Shown here in pieces: positions 51,551-59,846 of a DNA stretch of 64,000 nt. The DNA is taken from NCBI RefSeq assembly GCF_900112765.1, contig NZ_FOMZ01000014.1, positions 111,651-175,650 on the forward strand, read 5' to 3'. Made by a program: the position numbers and the translations under genes. Position 1 is the first letter of the stretch. Each line of letters opens with the position of its first letter. The notes beneath the pieces are model-generated. The model ran no database searches. It saw only the letters and a program-made list of their open reading frames with translations, and had not been told where the DNA came from. The DNA comes from Actinopolyspora alba. GTDB taxonomy: Bacteria > Actinomycetota > Actinomycetes > Mycobacteriales > Pseudonocardiaceae.

Positions 51551-52381
51551 TCAGACGGGTAGCGGCACGTGGTTGAGCCGCTCGCCTCGTCGCCGGAGGT
51601 ACTCGGTGGGAGGGAGGCCGCAGTGCGAGCGGAACTCCCGGATGAGGTGCGCCTGGTCGTAGTAACCGTGCGCCGTCGCGAACGCGGGCCAGCCGAGCCG
51701 CCCGGCTTCGTCGATGCCCTCCAGCGCCGCCCGGAAGCGCCACAACCGCTGGTAGGCCTTCGGGGAAAGCCCCACATCGGCACGGAACACCTGTTCCACC
51801 CGCCGTGGCGTCCACCCGAGGCGCTCACCGAGCCGACCGATGCGCCGACTCCCGAGAGCGCCGGAAAGGCAGGCGGTCGCGGCCACGGCCGCGGGATGCG
51901 CCACCGCGGAGTGAGCTGCCTCGGCGCGGCGGGCCAACCGCTCGCGCAGGACGGATTCGAGCGTACGCAGCCGTGCCCCGGCATCGGGCGCGGCGAGCAC
52001 CCGCTCGCGCACCAGGTCCGCGTCCGCTCCCCAGAGCTCCTCCAACGGCACGTGGCGCTCGCACAGTTCGTGCAACGGCGCTTCGACCAACGGCCGCGCG
52101 CCGCCGGGGCGGAACACCACCCCGAGCACTCGCGACTGCTGGGTCGTGTCCAACACGTACGCGCGGCGGTACGGCCCGGCCACCACCGCGCCCCGGGAGA
52201 TCCCGCTCGACGCGGTCCCACCGGGCAGCCGGAAGGAATCCTCCCGCAAGTTGAACATCAGCTCGACAGCGCCGGTCGGCAGCCGCAGCTCAGCGCGCCG
52301 AGCCGGGTTCCCGCCCTCGTGGAGCCAGATCGACTCCACGAACTCGCCCACCGGGCCGCCGGGCGTGATCGAGGTGAACAT
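51551..52381 (-). CDS. AraC-family transcriptional regulator
   Basis: 276 residues from the ATG at 52381 (weak ribosome binding site; longer starts add an Arg-rich lead). The N-terminal sensing part contains FVESIWLHEGGNPARRAELR and LLGVVF-like sheet (RVLGVVFRPGGARPLVEAPL). The C-terminal DNA-binding pair of helix-turn-helices is SRRIGRLGERLGWTPRRVEQ and DVGLSPKAYQRLWRFRAALE, then AFATAHGYYDQAHLIREFRS (the signature). It is 162 bp after the tryptophan dioxygenase gene on the same strand, so it could regulate the cluster; this is inference. Confidence 0.85.
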   Translation of the reverse strand: MFTSITPGGPVGEFVESIWLHEGGNPARRAELRLPTGAVELMFNLREDSFRLPGGTASSGISRGAVVAGPYRRAYVLDTTQQSRVLGVVFRPGGARPLVEAPLHELCERHVPLEELWGADADLVRERVLAAPDAGARLRTLESVLRERLARRAEAAHSAVAHPAAVAATACLSGALGSRRIGRLGERLGWTPRRVEQVFRADVGLSPKAYQRLWRFRAALEGIDEAGRLGWPAFATAHGYYDQAHLIREFRSHCGLPPTEYLRRRGERLNHVPLPV

Positions 52382-52542
52382 CGTGCCGGAAACCTTAGCG
52401 TCGATGCTCGTTCGGAGCAGGACGATCCCGCGACGCCCCGGAGCGAACCGCCGGGGCACGAGCACGCCGTTCTCCTGCCGTGGAGCGCTCCGGTCCCACG
52501 GGAAGCGACGGCTCCGCCAGCGGCCGGAACGCGCCGGGCGCT

Positions 52543-53289
52543 TCACTCGGTTCGCGAGTCGCGCCCATCGGCTGCCGCCCCCTCCGCGGTGGCGACCCGC
52601 CTGTGAACCTCGCCGCGAAGCAACCGCAGTTCCGTGAAAGGCAGCGTCGCGCGGTCCAGCAGATAAGTCACACCCGAGCTACCGCCCGTTCCCGGGGTCT
52701 CACCCAGCACTCTGCTGGTCAGCCCCACGTGGCCGACCTTCCAACGCAGGTAGCCGTTACCCAGGTGCAGCAGTGCTTCGACGATGCGGTGCTCGGTGCC
52801 GGCGGCGACTCCGGCCTCGACGATCTTGGCCATGGTGCCGCCGGTCCGTTCCACTCCGCGCGCGAACGCCGGATAAAGGGTGCCGCTGCGGGAGGCGTTC
52901 CCGATGATCCGGTCGAGTTCGCGGAACTGGGAGGACTGCGCTCCACTCGCCGACCCCAGGTGGCGTCGGAAGTCGGCGAAGTCCTCCAGGGGCAACCGCT
53001 CCAGCGCGACCAGCTGCTCGTGCAGCATTCGCAGCAGATCACCCACGCGGTAGAGCAGGTCGACCGCCCGCTCCAACTCGGCCGGACGCATCGTCGAGAA
53101 CGCTTCCTCGACGGCCGACAGGTCGGCCAGGATCTGCTTGAGCCACAGCTCGCAGGTCTGGTGGCAGATGATGAAGAAGTGCTCAGACAGTACGGTGTGC
53201 TCGGTGTCGTGCGTCTCGGAGAGCGGATGCTGCAACGAAAGCAGCTCTCCGAGACGGAGATAACCGTGATAAGAGACTTCGGTGTCCAT
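52543..53289 (-). CDS. Tryptophan 2,3-dioxygenase (quinaldate pathway type)
   Basis: 248 residues from the ATG at 53289, overlapping the aminotransferase stop (TGATG). It opens the indole ring of tryptophan or hydroxytryptophan to an N-formylkynurenine. Key residues are in place: His43 in FIICHQTCELWLKQI (substrate base), the heme-site GSASGAQSSQF motif near 112-122, the axial His187 in RWKVGHVG and the GTGGSSG loop at 200-206. It ends the operon thioesterase, SDR, aminotransferase, dioxygenase. No kynureninase or formamidase gene is nearby, so it does not fit simple kynurenine catabolism; TioF in thiocoraline is the matching role. Confidence 0.92.
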   Translation of the reverse strand: MDTEVSYHGYLRLGELLSLQHPLSETHDTEHTVLSEHFFIICHQTCELWLKQILADLSAVEEAFSTMRPAELERAVDLLYRVGDLLRMLHEQLVALERLPLEDFADFRRHLGSASGAQSSQFRELDRIIGNASRSGTLYPAFARGVERTGGTMAKIVEAGVAAGTEHRIVEALLHLGNGYLRWKVGHVGLTSRVLGETPGTGGSSGVTYLLDRATLPFTELRLLRGEVHRRVATAEGAAADGRDSRTE

Positions 53290-54527
53290 CAGCCCTTCCT
53301 CCGCTGCTCGACCAACGACACGATGCGTTCGACACCGGCCGCCAACTGCCCGTGATCGACGCAGAACGCGATCCGCACCAACCGGCTGGCGATGCCTCCC
53401 GGCAGCACGGGGCGCAGTGTCCCGTCCGCGCCGAACTCCGGTTGGGCGGAGAACCCGCTGCCGGGTACGACCGCGACGTGCTCGTCCCGCAGGAGCTCGG
53501 CGGTGAATTCCTCTCCGGAGAGGCCGCTGGCCGACACGTCGACCATCGCGTACCAACCGCCCCCCGGCAGGGCGGGCAACAGCCCGGCTTCCACCAGGGT
53601 GGGCAACACGCTGTCCCGATTGGCTCGCACGTACTTGTGGTTCTCGGCGAGCGATTCCCGCGCCCGCATCGCTTCCAGCCCGGCGTACTGGATCGGGGCG
53701 GAAGGAGCGATGATGCTCGACTCCTGAACCATCCGCATCGCGGAGCACACCTCAGGGCGGCCCACGGCCACGTAACCGAGGCGGTAACCGGTCATCGCCA
53801 GCCCTTTGGAGAAGGTGAACACGCTGTTGACCAGCCGCCGGGAGGGCTCCACGTCGCGTTCGAGGGAGGCCGTCGACAGATGTTCCGACTCGAACGCGAA
53901 GTCCTCGTACGCTTCGTCGCTGACGATCTGCCATCCACGCTCGGCGGCCAGCTCGTAGAGCCGTTCCAGCACGTCACGCCCGAGCAGCGCACCGGTCGGA
54001 TTGGCGGGCGAGTTCAACAGCAGGATTCGCGTGTTCGCGGTGGAAACGTCGCGGATCGACTCGGGGTCCGGTGCCAACGAGTCGTCCAGCCCGTAGAAGA
54101 CCGGGCGCAGACCGGCCAGCAGCGCCTGCTGCAAGTGTACCGGCCAGTGGATCTCCGGGATCAGGATCTCGCCGCCCGGCTCCGCGAGAGTCCGCATCAG
54201 GGCTGCCAGCCCCTCGCACGAGCCCGGTGTCACGAAGAGGTGATCGACCGGGGCGTCGATGTCGTTGGCCGTGTCGAGCTTGTCGCTGATGCTCTCGCGC
54301 AGCTCGTGAAGCCCCTGCACGTCGATGTAGCGGGTCCGACCGTCGAGCGCCGCGTCGGCCAAGCTCCGCCCGACCGATTCCGGCGGGCCGAACGCGGGCT
54401 CACCGACGTTCAGCTTGATCAGCGACGGAACTCGCCGCTCCTGCTCGTTGGCCTGCCGGAAGGACTCGTACAACCATGAGGCGGGGATCGCGGACGCTAC
54501 CGGGAAGATCGGCGTGTCCTGGGGCAT
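53289..54527 (-). CDS. PLP-dependent class I/II aminotransferase (TioG-like)
   Basis: 412 residues from an ATG at 54527. The PLP Lys241 is in FTFSKGLAMTGYRLGY. NSPANPTGA (Asn and Pro of the family) and SDEAYEDFAF (Asp) bind the cofactor. It converts the kynurenine-type amino acid to its oxo acid, which cyclises to the quinoline ring. Its stop overlaps the dioxygenase start. The order, SDR then aminotransferase then dioxygenase, matches the neighbours of the 3-hydroxyquinaldate set. Confidence 0.9.
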   Translation of the reverse strand: MPQDTPIFPVASAIPASWLYESFRQANEQERRVPSLIKLNVGEPAFGPPESVGRSLADAALDGRTRYIDVQGLHELRESISDKLDTANDIDAPVDHLFVTPGSCEGLAALMRTLAEPGGEILIPEIHWPVHLQQALLAGLRPVFYGLDDSLAPDPESIRDVSTANTRILLLNSPANPTGALLGRDVLERLYELAAERGWQIVSDEAYEDFAFESEHLSTASLERDVEPSRRLVNSVFTFSKGLAMTGYRLGYVAVGRPEVCSAMRMVQESSIIAPSAPIQYAGLEAMRARESLAENHKYVRANRDSVLPTLVEAGLLPALPGGGWYAMVDVSASGLSGEEFTAELLRDEHVAVVPGSGFSAQPEFGADGTLRPVLPGGIASRLVRIAFCVDHGQLAAGVERIVSLVEQRRKG

Positions 54528-54563
54528 GTTCTTGCCTCCTACTGGGCTCGATGGGATGTCGGT

Positions 54564-55316
54564 TCAGGCCGTTCTGCCACCGTCCACGGCGATCACGGAT
54601 CCGGTGACCCAGGCGGCGCCCGAGGGGTCGAGCAGGTGACAGACCCAGGTGGCCACCTCGCCGGGTTCACCGAAACGTCCCATCGGAGTACCCGCGATGA
54701 TCCGCTCGCGGAGCGCCCCGACGTCGTCCGGAGCGGCTTCCTCCCAGAGCTTGGTGTCCACGGGACCGGGAAGCACCGCGTTGACCCGAACCTCGGGGGA
54801 CAGTTCGGTGGCCAACGAGCGGGTCAGCGAGTTCAGGGCCGCCTTGCTCGCGCCGTAGTAAGCGCGCCCGGGCATGGCCAGCACACCGCCGACCGAGGAA
54901 ACGTTGACGACGCTGCCGCGATTGGCCCGCAGCTCGGGCAGAGCCGCCCTGATCAGCTCGGCCGCCGCGACCACATTGGTCGCGAGCATCCGCTCGAACT
55001 CGTCCGGCCCGGCGTGCTCCAGCGGTGCGAATCGCGCGTGCCCGGCGTTGTTGACCACGGCGTCGATCCCGCCGAGTCGTTCACGCGCGACGGACGCGAT
55101 CGTCGCTGCCGCGCCCCGCTCGGCGACATCGCAGGAGTGGGTGCGTACGCGGGGTGCCGCGCGTTCGGCCACCCGCTCCAGACGGTCGGTGTCGCGGCCC
55201 ACCGCCAGCACTTCGGCCCCGAGTTCGACCGCTTTGAGCACGGTCGCCTCCCCGATGCCCGAACCACCGCCGGTGACGACGACGCGCTGGCCGGCCCAAG
55301 GGGCGTTCGCGTTCAT
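54564..55316 (-). CDS. SDR oxidoreductase of the quinaldate set (TioH-like)
   Basis: 250 residues from the ATG at 55316, which overlaps the thioesterase stop (ATGA). It has the NAD(P) loop TGGGSGIGEA at 15-24, VVNNAGHARF, INVSSVGG-type sequence with Ser141 (VVNVSSVGGV) and catalytic Tyr154/Lys158 in AYYGASKAAL. The LDPSGAAWVTGSVIAVDGG end is typical of classical reductases. By position it acts on a quinaldate precursor. A gap of 36 bp separates it from the aminotransferase gene. Confidence 0.88.
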   Translation of the reverse strand: MNANAPWAGQRVVVTGGGSGIGEATVLKAVELGAEVLAVGRDTDRLERVAERAAPRVRTHSCDVAERGAAATIASVARERLGGIDAVVNNAGHARFAPLEHAGPDEFERMLATNVVAAAELIRAALPELRANRGSVVNVSSVGGVLAMPGRAYYGASKAALNSLTRSLATELSPEVRVNAVLPGPVDTKLWEEAAPDDVGALRERIIAGTPMGRFGEPGEVATWVCHLLDPSGAAWVTGSVIAVDGGRTA

Positions 55317-56119
55317 GCCGCGGCCCCCGAACCGGCTCCGACCCGCTCCCGCAGCAGATCGGCCAACAGATCGCGAGGGTTCTCGAAGAGGTGAAAGTGT
55401 CCGCCGCGGCGAACCCTCGTGGCGAGGCTCCCCGTGGTCCATGCCGCCCATTCCGGCCCCACATCACCGGGTACGAGCGGATCCTCGGAGCCGAGATAGC
55501 AACGGATGTCGACTCCCAGCCGGCCCACGGGGGGCGCGGACACGTATCGCCCGTGCGCGGTGATGTCCGCGCGGAGAGCGGACAACAGCAGCTCGCGCAG
55601 CTCGGGGTCCTCGGCCAACGACGGGTCGACGCCGCCGAGCTCCACCACGCGTCGCCAGAGTCGCTCGTCCGGCAGCGCGGCGACATCGTGCGAGACCGCC
55701 GGCGCCGCGGAAGGCGCGCGCGCACCGCTGACCCCCAGCGCGGCCGGGGCCGTTCCGGCTCGTTCGAGCAGTCGCGCCGTCTCGTAAGCCACCATCGCGC
55801 CGAAGCTGTGACCGAAGAGCAGCGACCGCACCGGGTCCAGGGCGGCGAGCTCCGCGCTGATCGCCTCGGCCATGACCCGGACATCCGTTTCCGGCTCCTC
55901 CGCGATCCGGTCGCCGTGCCCCGGGTACTGGACGGCCAGGAGTTCGACACCGGGCGGATCCACGTCGCCGTCGAGGCGGCGGATGTGCTCGCGCCACGTC
56001 GAGAAGCTCTCGGCCCAGCCGCCGGAGTGCGGGAAGCAGATCACGAGGGTCCGGGCTCGATCCGACCGAGCGGAGACACCGCGAGGCTCCAGGGATCTCA
56101 CCCACTCGCGCGGTTCCAT
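55313..56119 (-). CDS. Type II thioesterase (TioQ-like)
   Basis: 268 residues from the ATG at 56119, behind GGAGGG. The alpha/beta hydrolase carries the nucleophile motif FGHSFGAMVAYE and the C-terminal catalytic His in RRGGHFHLFENP. CFPHSGGWAESF and EEPETDVRVMAEA fit the editing thioesterase (GrsT) family. In this setting it would release the hydroxylated tryptophan from the carrier protein. It is the first gene of the minus-strand operon, with the P450 gene divergent 179 bp away. Confidence 0.9.
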   Translation of the reverse strand: MEPREWVRSLEPRGVSARSDRARTLVICFPHSGGWAESFSTWREHIRRLDGDVDPPGVELLAVQYPGHGDRIAEEPETDVRVMAEAISAELAALDPVRSLLFGHSFGAMVAYETARLLERAGTAPAALGVSGARAPSAAPAVSHDVAALPDERLWRRVVELGGVDPSLAEDPELRELLLSALRADITAHGRYVSAPPVGRLGVDIRCYLGSEDPLVPGDVGPEWAAWTTGSLATRVRRGGHFHLFENPRDLLADLLRERVGAGSGAAA

Positions 56120-56298
56120 GCCGCCCTCCTGTTCGTCGATGGCGCCCAGACGATGGCACGCGGCGGGGGGCGGACTCACCGAATCCTTCTGGTTTCATTC
56201 ATCCCGCTTACTCGGACGCGTCCGTCCTGCCAAGCTCATCCGTCAGACCCGCGCGGGACCTCTCACGCGCCCCGAGAGCTTCGACGAGGACCGAGAAC

Positions 56299-57504
56299 AT
56301 GACGCTGACAGCTCGATCGGTGTCGCCACTGGACCTGACCGACCCCGCGTCCCTGGTGGACAACGACCCCTACGCCTACTGGGAGCGGATGCGTGCGGAG
56401 GCGCCGGTCGCCTGGCACGAATCACCGCACGGCATCGGATTCTGGTCGGTGGCCAGGCACGCCGATGTCGTGGCCTGCTACAAGGATTCCGCGGGCCTCA
56501 GCTCGGCTCGCGGCACCGTGCTCGACGTGCTGCTGCGAGGCGGGGACTCCGCGGGGGGCCGGATGCTGGCCGTCATGGACCGGCCACGCCACCGTGCGCT
56601 GCGCCGCGTGCTGCAGCAGGCGTTCTCGCCCCGGCTGATCCGACGGGTCGAGCGACAGGTGACGACCCGCGCCGACAACTTGGTGGCCGCCGTCGTGGGG
56701 ACGGGGCCGGTGGACTTCGCGGCCGAGGTCGCCGAGGCGCTGCCGATCAACACGATCTGCGATCTGCTGGAGCTGCCCGCGTCGGACCGGCCGGACCTGC
56801 TCGCCTGGAACAAGCGCGCGCTGTCCTCCGACGCGGACGACGCCGATCCGATGGATCCCCTCGAAGCGCGCAACGAGATCCTCGACTACTTCGTCGAAAC
56901 GGCGCGGGAGCGCAGACGACGCCCCGGCGAGGACGTGATCAGCATGCTCGCGAACGTGCGAGTGGAGGACGAGCCGCTGTCCGACGACGACATCGCCCTC
57001 AACTGCTACAGCCTGATCCTCGGCGGGGACGAGTCCACCCGAATGTCGACCATCGGAGCACTCGACGCCCTGGGACGTCACGAAGACCAGTGGAACCGAC
57101 TCACGGCAGGCTCCGCCGCGGTCGGAACGGCGGTCGAAGAAGTGCTGCGCTGGGTCACGCCCGCCATGCACTTCGCTCGGACCGCCACCCGCGAGCTGCT
57201 AGTCGGCGGACAACGCATCCGCGCGGGCGACATCGTGAGCATGTGGAACATCTCGGCCAACAACGATCCGGCCGTATTCGACGAGCCCCGCTCCTTCGAC
57301 GTCGGCCGCGTCCACAACCCGCACGTGTCCCTCGGGCACGGTCCGCACTTCTGCCTGGGCGCCTTCCTCGGCAGGCTCGAACTGACCGCCGTGCTGAATT
57401 CGATCATCCGCCGGGTGAGCACGATCGAGGTGCTGGCGGCCCCGCCCAGGGTCTACAGCACATTCCTCTTCGGATACACCGAGCTGCGGCTCGTACTGCG
57501 CTGA
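56299..57504 (+). CDS. Cytochrome P450 (carrier-bound amino acid hydroxylase type)
   Basis: 401 residues from an ATG at 56299. The heme-ligand Cys352 is in SLGHGPHFCLGAFL; the ExxR helix is EEVLR. The I-helix reads LILGGDESTR (Asp244, Glu245, Ser246, Thr247) rather than the common AGxDTT. Modified I-helices of this kind occur in P450s that beta-hydroxylate amino acids held on a carrier protein. It pairs with the MbtH-A-T protein 110 bp downstream on the opposite strand, the pair that makes beta-hydroxytryptophan in quinaldate and quinoxaline pathways. Confidence 0.92.
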   Translation: MTLTARSVSPLDLTDPASLVDNDPYAYWERMRAEAPVAWHESPHGIGFWSVARHADVVACYKDSAGLSSARGTVLDVLLRGGDSAGGRMLAVMDRPRHRALRRVLQQAFSPRLIRRVERQVTTRADNLVAAVVGTGPVDFAAEVAEALPINTICDLLELPASDRPDLLAWNKRALSSDADDADPMDPLEARNEILDYFVETARERRRRPGEDVISMLANVRVEDEPLSDDDIALNCYSLILGGDESTRMSTIGALDALGRHEDQWNRLTAGSAAVGTAVEEVLRWVTPAMHFARTATRELLVGGQRIRAGDIVSMWNISANNDPAVFDEPRSFDVGRVHNPHVSLGHGPHFCLGAFLGRLELTAVLNSIIRRVSTIEVLAAPPRVYSTFLFGYTELRLVLR

Positions 57505-57551
57505 ACCGGGGAACGGGCTGGACCGGGGAACGGGCTGGACCGGGGACGGAT
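57501..57551. repeat. Three tandem 17-bp units at the P450 stop
   Basis: Units at 57501-57517, 57518-57534 and 57535-57551 follow CTGGACCGGGGAACGGG, with one change in the first and a degenerate third. The P450 stop codon lies inside the first unit. A local slippage array in the gap between convergent genes. Confidence 0.8.
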
Positions 57552-57614
57552 TCAGCACGGCAGGATTCACCCCCGAGAATCGCGGAGCCGATGGCGCGAA
57601 CGCGCCGTGGCGGC

Positions 57615-59594
57615 CTACGACTCCGGCAGCCTCTTCCACAGGTCGGCCATCGTCCGGCTTTCGAGGATCAGGCGGACGGGAAGGGTCATACCCCACTCGT
57701 TCCGCACGCCGCGTGCCAGTTTGACCGCGAGCACGGAGTGCCCGCCCCGGTCGAAGAAGTTCTCGTCCGGCCCGATCGACGGAACGTCGAGCACGGACGC
57801 CGCCAGCTCGCATAGCCCGTCCAGGTCCCGAGCATGCCCGTCGAGGTCCCGATGATCGGCGTTGTGCTCGCTCGGACCGCTCTCGCCGACCGATCGCGAC
57901 GTCCGCGCGCTCCGCTCTTCCAGGGCACGCCTGTCGACCTTGCCGTTGCTCATCGTCGGCAGCGCGTCCAGGACCACGATGTCGGCGGGGAGCATGTGGG
58001 CGGGAAGCCTGCGCGCCAGCCGATGGTGCAGGTCGTTCGCCTCCGGTTCGCTTCCCCCGCTCGCCGCGACGTAGGCCGTCATGCGCGCGGTGTCGAGCGC
58101 GCCGGTCACCACCACGGCGCTGAGCGCCACTCCGGGACAGGAGTCCAGAGCCGCCTCTATCTCACCCAGCTCGACGCGGAATCCGCGCAGCTTGACCTGG
58201 TGGTCCGACCGACCCGCGAAATACAACTCGCCGTCGCCGGAGCGGTAACCGCGGTCACCGGAGCGATACATCCTGGTACCGGGCTCGCCGAAGGGATCGG
58301 CGACGAACCGTTCGGCGGTCAGCCCCGGACGGTTCAGATACCCCAGGGCCTCGCCGGAACCGACCAGGTAGAGCTCGCCCTCCTCGTCGGTCGTGCAGGG
58401 GCGCAGCTGTTCGTCGAGCACCCGAACCTCGTTGCCCGGCCAGGGACGGCCGATGCTCACCGGGGAATCGGGCTCCACCGGGCCGGCCATCGTGACACCG
58501 ACGGTCATCTCGGTGGGGCCGTAGCCGTTGTACATGCGCCGGTTCGGCGCCCAGGCGCGCACCAGCGACGGCGTGCACACATCCCCTGTGGACAACAGCA
58601 CTCCGCCTTCCAGCACACCGGCACTCTCGGTGAGGCTGAGAGCGACGGGGGGCAGCACCGCGTGACTGATTTCCCGCTCCCGCAGAGTGCGGTGCAGCTC
58701 CTCACCGGGCAGGATGTCGCGCTCGTCGGTGACAACCAGGGTGGCCCCGGACAACAGCGCCAGGGTCATGTCCCAGAAGCCCGCGTCGAAGTTGAACGAG
58801 GCCCACTGCAACACCCGGTCACCCGGCCCGGCGCCGATCCACGTCCGCTGCGTCGCGACGAGGTCCGAGACACCGGCGTGCGGCACGACGACGCCCTTCG
58901 GCACCCCTGTCGAACCAGACGTGTAGATGACGTACATCGGGTGATCGGCCGTCAGCGGCCGGAGAAGCTCTCGCCGCGGCACCGGATCGGCGGCCTGGGC
59001 GGACAGCAGGTCGCCGACCTCGGGATCGTCCAGGTCGACGACCGCCACGCCCGCGAGGACATCGTGCGATCCGCTGTGCAGTACGTGGTCCAGCGAAGCG
59101 TCACCCACCACGTGCTCCACCCATTCCCGGGGATAGCTCGGGTCGAGGGGAACGTAGGCGGCTCCCGCCGTCGCGACGGCCAGGGCCGCCACCGGTAGCC
59201 AGACACCCCGCGCGATGGAGAACCCGACCAGGTCGCCGGGACCGATCCCCCGCTCGATCAACAGTCGGGAGAGCCTGTTGACCCGCGCCGCGAGTTCCTC
59301 GTAGGTCAGCGATTCCCCGCTCGCCTCGACCGCGGGTTCCCCCGGGTGGGCGGCCACGATCCGTTCGAAGTGCTCCGACAGGGTGGGCTGACCGGTATCC
59401 CGCCCGCCGACGGAACGCACGTCGGTCCACACGCGTTCGACGTAGGCGCGGGCGTCGTCCGGTTCGGCGGGGCCGTGCTCCACGCTCCAACCCGTCGGCA
59501 CGGTCTCGTCCACCGGCCACAGCGAGCGCTGACCGCGCTCGTTGCGCAGTACCGCGTAGTTCTTCCCCTCACGCTCGAACGGGTTCCGACTCAT
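57615..59594 (-). CDS. MbtH-adenylation-carrier NRPS protein (TioK-like)
   Basis: 659 residues from an ATG at 59594. Residues about 4-60 form an MbtH domain, with NERGQRSLWP, PTGWSVEHG and WTDVRS conserved. The adenylation domain covers about 70-580 (YVIYTSGSTGVPKG, RGYRSGDGELYFAGR, VKLRGFRVELGE). The carrier domain has the phosphopantetheine Ser620 in DRGGHSVLAVKLA. Specificity residues by alignment to PheA read D-A-W-V-L-T-G-V-G; A236 and W239 fit an aromatic pocket, and tryptophan is expected from context. A built-in MbtH domain is the layout of NikP1- and TioK-type proteins. Confidence 0.92.
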   Translation of the reverse strand: MSRNPFEREGKNYAVLRNERGQRSLWPVDETVPTGWSVEHGPAEPDDARAYVERVWTDVRSVGGRDTGQPTLSEHFERIVAAHPGEPAVEASGESLTYEELAARVNRLSRLLIERGIGPGDLVGFSIARGVWLPVAALAVATAGAAYVPLDPSYPREWVEHVVGDASLDHVLHSGSHDVLAGVAVVDLDDPEVGDLLSAQAADPVPRRELLRPLTADHPMYVIYTSGSTGVPKGVVVPHAGVSDLVATQRTWIGAGPGDRVLQWASFNFDAGFWDMTLALLSGATLVVTDERDILPGEELHRTLREREISHAVLPPVALSLTESAGVLEGGVLLSTGDVCTPSLVRAWAPNRRMYNGYGPTEMTVGVTMAGPVEPDSPVSIGRPWPGNEVRVLDEQLRPCTTDEEGELYLVGSGEALGYLNRPGLTAERFVADPFGEPGTRMYRSGDRGYRSGDGELYFAGRSDHQVKLRGFRVELGEIEAALDSCPGVALSAVVVTGALDTARMTAYVAASGGSEPEANDLHHRLARRLPAHMLPADIVVLDALPTMSNGKVDRRALEERSARTSRSVGESGPSEHNADHRDLDGHARDLDGLCELAASVLDVPSIGPDENFFDRGGHSVLAVKLARGVRNEWGMTLPVRLILESRTMADLWKRLPES

Positions 59595-59846
59595 CGCTGA
59601 CCTCCGAGATCACACGGTGCCACGGGTTCGGCCCGTGCCCGCCGTACGTTGGCGCGAGGTGCCTCCGGGCGCTACCACCGGACACACACCGCCGATCCAC
59701 GATGGAGCCTCGACCGCGCCGGTGTCCGAAAGCGCGACAGGTTCGTGAAGGTGACGACCGCCGGGACTCGGTACCGGCGGTCAAGTTCTCGCACTTTTCT
59801 TTCATCGCCGCCCGGACGGGGACTCGCCGATGGCTATGTTGCTGGC

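Noticed and set aside
52543..54527. Kynurenine catabolism or a pyrrolobenzodiazepine-type anthranilate pathway
   Set aside because: No kynureninase, formamidase or kynurenine monooxygenase is present; the MbtH-A-T, P450 and thioesterase partners fit a quinaldate route.
57834..59198. Long plus-strand frame inside the MbtH-A-T gene
   Set aside because: Low-complexity Gly/Arg/His sequence produced by the GC-rich adenylation domain on the opposite strand.
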